Assembly: GCA_002812745.2 (NCBI GenBank)
Contig: NCSJ02000452.1
Coordinates: 1-29,959 of the forward strand
Reading direction: 5' to 3'
DNA: 29,959 bases
Source: Scytalidium lignicola
Taxonomy: Eukaryota > Ascomycota > Leotiomycetes
Shown here: one piece after another, positions 29,897 through 29,959 of the stretch
How the letters are laid out: every line of letters starts with the position of its first letter
How positions within the stretch are numbered: the first letter of the stretch is position 1
The notes under the pieces: generated by a model
The model's input: only the letters and a program-made list of their open reading frames with translations
Told to the model about the DNA's origin: nothing
The model's database searches: none
Made by a program: the position numbers and the translations under genes

Positions 29897-29915
29897 GTTC
29901 ACCGTAGAGGTGAAC
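29897..29915. repeat. 7-bp perfect inverted repeat after the copia LTR
   Basis: GTTCACC and GGTGAAC flank GTAGA. If the LTR really ends at 29920 this hairpin lies in its U5 part. Confidence 0.7.
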
Positions 29916-29959
29916 CGACAGTAGTATAATGAAAATAAAGAAAATATAATTAATGAACA

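Noticed and set aside
29897..29915. Rho-independent-type terminator
   Set aside because: A 7-bp inverted repeat without a T tract in a fungal LTR context; no reason to call a terminator.

Overview
The window looks like a filamentous ascomycete (Pezizomycotina) chromosome segment that passes from an ordinary gene-bearing stretch (about 1-3010) into a very AT-rich repeat block (about 3010-28230) and then into a less mutated repeat (28230-29959). Three things point to this group: a HET-domain heterokaryon-incompatibility gene; transposon families typical of these fungi (Ty3/gypsy, Ty1/copia, PIF/Harbinger, hAT, Tc1/mariner); and decay in which Trp and Gln codons of recognisable transposon proteins have repeatedly become TAG/TAA/TGA and CpA has become TpA, the signature of repeat-induced point mutation (RIP). 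I cannot name a species. No rRNA, tRNA or CRISPR array was seen.

Layout. 1-156: C-terminal end of a Tc1/mariner-like transposase. 823-2526 (minus): a HET-domain gene in one frame broken by a single TAG, which a possible 42-nt intron would remove. 2754-3007: two compound hairpins, then a decayed PIF/Harbinger transposase (3165-4032). 4033-12739: three copies of one Ty3/gypsy family. Copy A (+) is cut by copy B (+), and copy B meets copy C (-) head to head, so B and C form a large imperfect inverted repeat. Copy C carries a 0.54-kb GC-richer insert (8958-9495) that replaces its RT/RNase H centre. About 13890-16210 (minus): a second Ty3/gypsy family with knuckles, protease, RT and RNase H. 17725-18085: an apparently undamaged solo LTR with a perfect 5-bp target duplication. 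19620-20445: an unrecognised spliced gene with a Cys4 motif, AT-decayed at its 5' end and well preserved at its 3' end. 20449-20892: a dense cluster of small GC-rich DNA hairpins, all with GNA triloops, plus a 19-bp tandem repeat. 20960-21780: a hAT transposase relic. 21955-24339 (minus): a copia pol relic into which a gypsy solo LTR has jumped with a 5-bp duplication. 24340-28228: gypsy copy D. 28229-29867: a 5'-truncated copia element with its 3' LTR.

Apart from the HET gene and possibly the 19620-20445 gene, nothing here looks like a working host gene; the region is a nested transposon graveyard. The item most worth a second look is the 19620-20892 module, an unknown gene followed directly by a family of GNA-loop mini-hairpins. 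All similarity calls were made by reading translations by eye; no database search was run.
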